This document shows, piece after piece, positions 60,365 through 64,000 of a stretch of DNA of 64,000 nucleotides; the first letter of the stretch is position 1; each line of letters begins with the position of its first letter. The notes beneath the pieces are model-generated. The model was not told where the DNA came from, did not search any database, and worked only from the letters and a program-made list of their open reading frames with translations. The position numbers were made by a program, and so were the translations under genes. Location: the NCBI RefSeq assembly GCF_001590795.1, contig NZ_JXDL01000001.1, positions 7,070,154 to 7,134,153 on the forward strand, in the 5' to 3' direction. Source of the stretch: Bradyrhizobium sp. AT1. GTDB lineage: Bacteria > Pseudomonadota > Alphaproteobacteria > Rhizobiales > Xanthobacteraceae.

Positions 60365-60918
60365 GGCGGCGCCTTGCCGTTGCGCTCGTCGCCGCCGCCT
60401 TCGCGGTGCCGGCGGTCGCGCAGCAGCAGGAACCGTTCGAGCCCGAGGGGTATCGGGCCGACAATTATCGCGCGCCGGTGCCGGAGACGCTTGCCGGCGC
60501 GCGCGTGCTCACCACGGCGGAGGCCGAAGCGATCTGGCGGGCCGGAAGCGGTGCGTTCATCGACGTGCTGCCGCGCCCGCCGAAGCCGAAGAACCTGCCC
60601 GCAGGCACGGTGTGGCGCGATGCGCCGCGCCGGAACATCCCGGGCAGCATGTGGCTGCCGGATACCGGCTACGGCTCTTTGCCGCAGGCCATGGACGATT
60701 ACCTCCAGCGCGGGCTCGCCCGTGCCTCGGGCGGCGACAAGGCCAAGCTGCTGGTAATCTACTGCCTCGCCGATTGCTGGATGTCCTGGAACGCCGCCAA
60801 GCGCGCGCTGGCTTACGGCTATCCCAACATCGCCTGGTACCCCGACGGCACTGACGGCTGGGAGCGCGCCAAGCTGCCGACCGAGGAGGCGCAGCCGGAG
60901 CCGCGGCCGGAGCAGTGA
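60361..60918 (+). CDS. PQQ-dependent catabolism-associated CXXCW motif protein
   Basis: A 185-residue exported rhodanese-like protein. The signal peptide ends VPAVAQ; IPGSMWLPDTGYG and YCLADCWMSWNAAKRA carry the family fold and the CXXCW motif. These proteins are known only from PQQ-dependent alcohol systems, usually beside ABC-2 and beta-propeller genes, as here. A sulfur- or redox-handling task in the relay is likely but unproved. The start overlaps the upstream stop (ATGA). Confidence 0.9.
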   Translation: MRRRLAVALVAAAFAVPAVAQQQEPFEPEGYRADNYRAPVPETLAGARVLTTAEAEAIWRAGSGAFIDVLPRPPKPKNLPAGTVWRDAPRRNIPGSMWLPDTGYGSLPQAMDDYLQRGLARASGGDKAKLLVIYCLADCWMSWNAAKRALAYGYPNIAWYPDGTDGWERAKLPTEEAQPEPRPEQ

Positions 60919-60924
60919 ACGATT

Positions 60925-61117
60925 TGATTGGCCGCGCTACGCAGCGGTGTCCCGGACAAGCCGTAACGCGTGAGCGTTGCGGCGCAGAGCCGGGATCCAG
61001 AAGCCGCGAGCTCGTCTGCGACATGGGCCTCGGCTCTGCGGTGCAACGCTGAAGGGCGCTGCACCGCGTCCGGGGCACAAGGAGAGAGACGCATTCTGGC
61101 GGGACCAAAGCGGCGAG
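60925..61117. repeat. Dispersed repeat region
   Basis: A gap containing several partial inverted pieces (for example GGCGCAGAGCC and GGCTCTGCGGTGC) and an arm GCACCGCGTCCGGGGCACAA that also occurs, nearly identical, near 48318. No gene is supported. Confidence 0.45.
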
Positions 61118-61132
61118 GCGGACGCCCAACAC

Positions 61133-61435
61133 TTACTGCTTCTGCAACTTCGTCAGCGTGCCGGTGCCGTTATTGTCGGTTGCAGAATAGTTCACCCGGT
61201 CGCCGGCATGAACGGCGTCCAGCATGGCGGCGTCCTTGGCCTTGTACTCCTGGAGCGCGCCGGCAGGGCTGCCAGCGCTGGCGCCGACCGTGCCCTTTTG
61301 CGTCTGCTGAATCGAGATCGTGCCGTTGAGCCGGTCGATCCGCGTGACCATCCCGGTCAAGTCGTCAGCAAAAGCGCCGGTCGCGAGCATGCTGAGGGCC
61401 GCAGCGCCCGCATAGATAAATCCAGTGGTTCCCAT
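61133..61435 (-). CDS. Small periplasmic protein, CusF-like fold without metal ligands
   Basis: A 100-residue product with a signal peptide ending TGAFA. The mature chain GMVTRIDRLNGTISIQQ and VHAGDRVNYSATDNNG resembles the small OB-fold CusF/DUF1344 proteins, but the Met, His and Trp copper ligands of CusF are not evident. Function unknown. Confidence 0.65.
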   Translation of the reverse strand: MGTTGFIYAGAAALSMLATGAFADDLTGMVTRIDRLNGTISIQQTQKGTVGASAGSPAGALQEYKAKDAAMLDAVHAGDRVNYSATDNNGTGTLTKLQKQ

Positions 61436-61566
61436 CGAGGCCTCCCGACGTCTTGGAGTTCACTTCGACAAGCCATCCTAGATCGATTTGGTTCCGGCAG
61501 ATAGAAGGGCAAAGGTTAACCGGGGTCGATACGGGAACCCGTCGAGGGCCGCCGGGGAGCCAGGCT

Positions 61567-62175
61567 CTATTCCATTTCCTGCTGGATCACGCGGCCGAGC
61601 GCAAACAGGCGCTGGTCGATCGTGGTGGGAACCTCGCAGACGAATCGCACCACCTTGTTGCGGTCCTCGAAGATGCGGGTCTTCCAGATCAGCTCGTTGC
61701 CGAGCGCCTCGACCTTGGCCTCGTCACGCGGGGTGGCGCCCTGCAGCGCCTGAAGTTGAATCGTTTCCTCGCGGATCTTGTCGGCGGCCTCGCGCTGCTT
61801 GCGGCTGACGCGCTCGAGCCCGTTCATCACCTGGGAGCGCTGCGCGTTGAGCGTGTCGAACAGCCCGGCGAACAGCAGCTTTGCGTTGGTGGTCTTGTCG
61901 GTGGGCGAGGCGGCCAAAAAGTCTTTCACCGATTTCTCGGCTTCGTCGATCGGCGTCTTGCGCGCCGACAGTTTGGCGACCAGCGCGGTGATCTTCGCGT
62001 CGTCCTTCCACTTGGTCTCGGCGTCGTCGAGCGCAGGCCCGGCCCACACCGCGGCGAGCGAGATCTCCGGCACCTTGGCTTGCGTGCAGGGCCAGTTGGG
62101 GTAGCGCGGATCCGCCGCGCGCACCGCCGTGCCCGACAGCGCGAGCGCCACAACAGCCATGGCCAGAACCTTCAT
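61567..62175 (-). CDS. Exported protein of the PQQ/ABC-2 cluster
   Basis: A 202-residue exported protein (signal peptide ending AVRAAD). The mature part starts DPRYPNWPCTQAKVPEISL, then is mainly helical with a coiled-coil-like middle (about 110-150) and a second Cys near the end (VRFVCEVPTT), probably paired with the first. Its ATG overlaps the stop of the ABC-2 permease gene. It corresponds by position to the exported proteins found in lanthanide-uptake-type clusters. Confidence 0.75.
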   Translation of the reverse strand: MKVLAMAVVALALSGTAVRAADPRYPNWPCTQAKVPEISLAAVWAGPALDDAETKWKDDAKITALVAKLSARKTPIDEAEKSVKDFLAASPTDKTTNAKLLFAGLFDTLNAQRSQVMNGLERVSRKQREAADKIREETIQLQALQGATPRDEAKVEALGNELIWKTRIFEDRNKVVRFVCEVPTTIDQRLFALGRVIQQEME

Positions 62176-63020
62176 CCTTCGCCTCCTGCGGGCCCCCGTC
62201 GCGCCAGCCCGCGCGAGGGATCATAGGCCCAAATCGCGCCGATCATGAAGACGATTGTGCAGCTTGCTACCACGGCCAGCGAGATCCAGTTGATCTGTCC
62301 GTAGAGTGCAAAACGGATCAGCTCGACCGCATGGGTGAACGGATTGGCTTCGCAGAGATAGTACAAATAAGGACTGCCTTCCTGCACCCGCCACAGTGGA
62401 TAGAGCGCGGAGGAGGCGAAGAACATCGGGAAGATGACGAAGTTCATGACGCCGGCGAAGTTTTCCAGCTGCTTGATGCCGGAGGAGATCAGCATGCCGA
62501 GCGAGCCCAGCATCAGTCCGGACAGGATCAGCGCGGGCAGCACGGTGAGATAGCCCGATGACGGCGGGGTGATGTCCCAGAACCAGGCGATCAGCAGGAA
62601 CGCATAGACCTGGAGCAGCGACACCGCGGTGCCCGCCAGCAGCTTGCAGAACAACAGGAAGCCGCGCGGCAGCGGGCTCACCAGCAGCGTGCGCATGTTG
62701 CCCATCTCGCGGTCGTAGACCATCGACAGCGAGGATTGCATGCCGTTGAAGAGCTGGATCATCGCCATCAGCCCGGGCGCGATATAGACCTCGTAGAGGA
62801 TGTAGGTCTCGTAGGGCGGGATAATGGAGATGCCGAGCACCTGGCGGAAGCCGGCGGCGAAGATGAAGAGCCACACCAGCGGCCGCACCAGCGCCGAGAC
62901 GAAGCGCTCGCGCTGATGCAGGAAGCGCAGCCCCTCGCGCCAGACGATGCCGGTGAGGCAGGTCATGTACTCCGCGAACGAGAAGCCACGCGAGGCGTCA
63001 CGCGTCGTGATGCTGCTCAT
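62172..63020 (-). CDS. ABC-2 type permease of the PQQ-associated transport system (LutF-like)
   Basis: A 282-residue membrane protein with six hydrophobic segments and ABC-2 landmarks (YDREMGNMRTLLVSPLPRGF, NFAGVMNFVIFPMFFASSALYPLW). The ATG at 63020 overlaps the ATPase stop. Such ABC-2 transporters co-occur with PQQ dehydrogenases and, in Methylorubrum, form part of the lanthanide utilisation cluster. The direction and cargo of transport here are not known. Confidence 0.88.
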   Translation of the reverse strand: MSSITTRDASRGFSFAEYMTCLTGIVWREGLRFLHQRERFVSALVRPLVWLFIFAAGFRQVLGISIIPPYETYILYEVYIAPGLMAMIQLFNGMQSSLSMVYDREMGNMRTLLVSPLPRGFLLFCKLLAGTAVSLLQVYAFLLIAWFWDITPPSSGYLTVLPALILSGLMLGSLGMLISSGIKQLENFAGVMNFVIFPMFFASSALYPLWRVQEGSPYLYYLCEANPFTHAVELIRFALYGQINWISLAVVASCTIVFMIGAIWAYDPSRGLARRGPAGGEG

Positions 63021-63826
63021 GCGCCGCCGCCTCCCGGCATGGTTTGCGCGCCGGTCAGGCGCATGAAGGCGGTGTTGACGTCCTGCGCGCCGGCGTCGGT
63101 GACGACGCGGCTCATCGGACCCCGCGCCAGCACCTTGCCCTGGTGCAGCACCACGAGGTCGTCGCTGGGCAGGATCTCGTCGAACAGATGCGTGGCCCAT
63201 AGCACGCCGATGCCTTGCTCGGTCACGAGCTGGCGAACTTGACTGATGATGTCGGCGCGCGCCTTGACGTCGAGGCCGACCGTCGGCTCGTCGAGCAGCA
63301 GCAGTCGCGGCCGGTGCAGCAAGGCGCGCGCGATCTCCAGCCGCCGCATCTGCCCGCCCGAGAGATCGCGCACCTTGCTGCCGGCGCGGTCGGAGAGCCC
63401 GATACGGCCGAGCAATTCGGCGCTGCGTGCGGCGGCCTCGCGCCGGCTGATGCCGTGCAGCGCGGCGTGATAGAGCAGGTTCTGCGTCAACGACAGGTCG
63501 AGATCGAGCGTGCGCGGCTGGAACACCACGCCGAGCAGCCGTAGCGCCTCGCCGGGACTCTTGCCGATGTCATGGCCGAAAATGCCGACACGGCCGGACT
63601 GGATGCCGAACAGGCGCGTGATCAGCGAGAACAGCGTGCTCTTGCCGGCGCCGTTGAGGCCGAGCAGGGCGGTAAAGCTCGCCGGCTGTACGTTGAACGA
63701 GACGTCGATCAGCGCCCGGCGCGGCCCGTAGGCATGGCTGACACCGTCGATCGACAGCGCGGGCACCGCGGCCGCGTCGAGCCGTGGCGCCTCCTGTGGT
63801 TCGGGACTCGGGGCAGGGCTGGTCAT
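63017..63826 (-). CDS. ABC ATPase of the PQQ-associated transport system (LutE-like)
   Basis: A 269-residue ATPase with Walker A GLNGAGKST, Q-loop VVFQPRTLDLDLSL, signature DLSGGQMRRLEIARAL, Walker B LLLLDEPTVGLD and switch His in WATHLFDE. It belongs to the class seen in PQQ-dependent alcohol dehydrogenase gene sets. It overlaps both the permease (4 bases) and the beta-propeller stop (ATGA), so the four genes form one unit. Confidence 0.9.
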   Translation of the reverse strand: MTSPAPSPEPQEAPRLDAAAVPALSIDGVSHAYGPRRALIDVSFNVQPASFTALLGLNGAGKSTLFSLITRLFGIQSGRVGIFGHDIGKSPGEALRLLGVVFQPRTLDLDLSLTQNLLYHAALHGISRREAAARSAELLGRIGLSDRAGSKVRDLSGGQMRRLEIARALLHRPRLLLLDEPTVGLDVKARADIISQVRQLVTEQGIGVLWATHLFDEILPSDDLVVLHQGKVLARGPMSRVVTDAGAQDVNTAFMRLTGAQTMPGGGGA

Positions 63827-64000
63827 GGCGCGATCGTGATGCCCCAGGGCAATTCGCCGACCTGAATGGTCTTGATCACCTTCTGCGCGGCGACGTCGAT
63901 GACGGAGACGTCGTTCGACACACCATTGGTGGTCAGCAGATATTTTTCATCCGGCGTGAACGCCATGTGCCAGACCCGCTGCCCGACCAGCAGATATTTC
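63823..64000 (-). CDS. PQQ-associated YVTN beta-propeller protein (partial, C-terminus)
   Basis: Only the last 58 or so residues are in the window; the gene continues past the right edge. The translation shows VGQRVWHMAFTPDEKYLLTT, then SNDVSVIDVAAQKVIKTI and ends LPWGITIAP, two blades of the YVTN propeller type that accompanies ABC-2 transporters in PQQ-dependent alcohol systems. It is probably periplasmic. Confidence 0.8.
   Translation of the reverse strand, partial: KYLLVGQRVWHMAFTPDEKYLLTTNGVSNDVSVIDVAAQKVIKTIQVGELPWGITIAP

Noticed and set aside
1..64000. tRNA, rRNA, CRISPR, prophage or insertion sequence
   Set aside because: Reading both strands I saw no cloverleaf-like gene, regular spacer array, transposase or integrase. 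A tRNA scan could still find something missed by eye.

Overview
The window reads as chromosomal DNA of a Bradyrhizobium-like alphaproteobacterium. The evidence is high GC, many short exported proteins, FeaR-type AraC and HutC regulators, XoxF with glutathione-dependent formaldehyde oxidation, and several palindromic intergenic repeats of the kind dispersed through Bradyrhizobium genomes. No rRNA, tRNA, CRISPR array, phage or intact insertion sequence was seen.

Left part (1-24.4 kb). After a partial NodT-type efflux lipoprotein and a repeat-filled gap (about 0.6-1.4 kb) comes a stand-alone BamA/Omp85 gene. A histidine utilisation locus follows: hutF-hutC plus an ABC importer and an M20 amidohydrolase run leftward, and hutI-hutH-hutU run rightward. 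A perfect 20-bp palindrome, the likely HutC operator, lies between them. A TetR gene then faces an eight-gene operon with a three-subunit molybdenum hydroxylase and a branched-chain-type ABC importer.

Middle part (24.4-34.2 kb). This holds a GGDEF/EAL protein, a TonB-receptor fragment, an acidic low-complexity protein, small exported proteins, tungstate-type tupA and tupB in convergent orientation, an orphan pstS, 3-hydroxybutyryl-CoA dehydrogenase and a group III truncated hemoglobin.

Right part (34.4-64 kb). This is the outstanding region, an island for lanthanide- and PQQ-dependent alcohol oxidation. Three different PQQ dehydrogenases (35.2, 43.2 and 49.6 kb) all carry the Asp-X-Asp signature of lanthanide enzymes. 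With them are a Rieske protein, XoxG-like and other c-type cytochromes, two MoxJ/XoxJ-like binding proteins, a clear lanmodulin homologue (51641-52033), an unlinked 26-residue pqqA (52733-52813), a SoxYZ-like carrier, a quinoprotein-relay metallohydrolase, a CXXCW protein and the start of an ABC-2/beta-propeller system resembling lanthanide-uptake (lut) genes. Aldehyde products can be handled by frmA-gfa and by a two-subunit molybdenum aldehyde dehydrogenase. Together the genes suggest periplasmic oxidation of methanol or other alcohols with lanthanide capture, cofactor supply, electron transfer and aldehyde disposal encoded side by side. pqqBCDE, a TonB lanthanophore receptor and S-formylglutathione hydrolase are not in the window.
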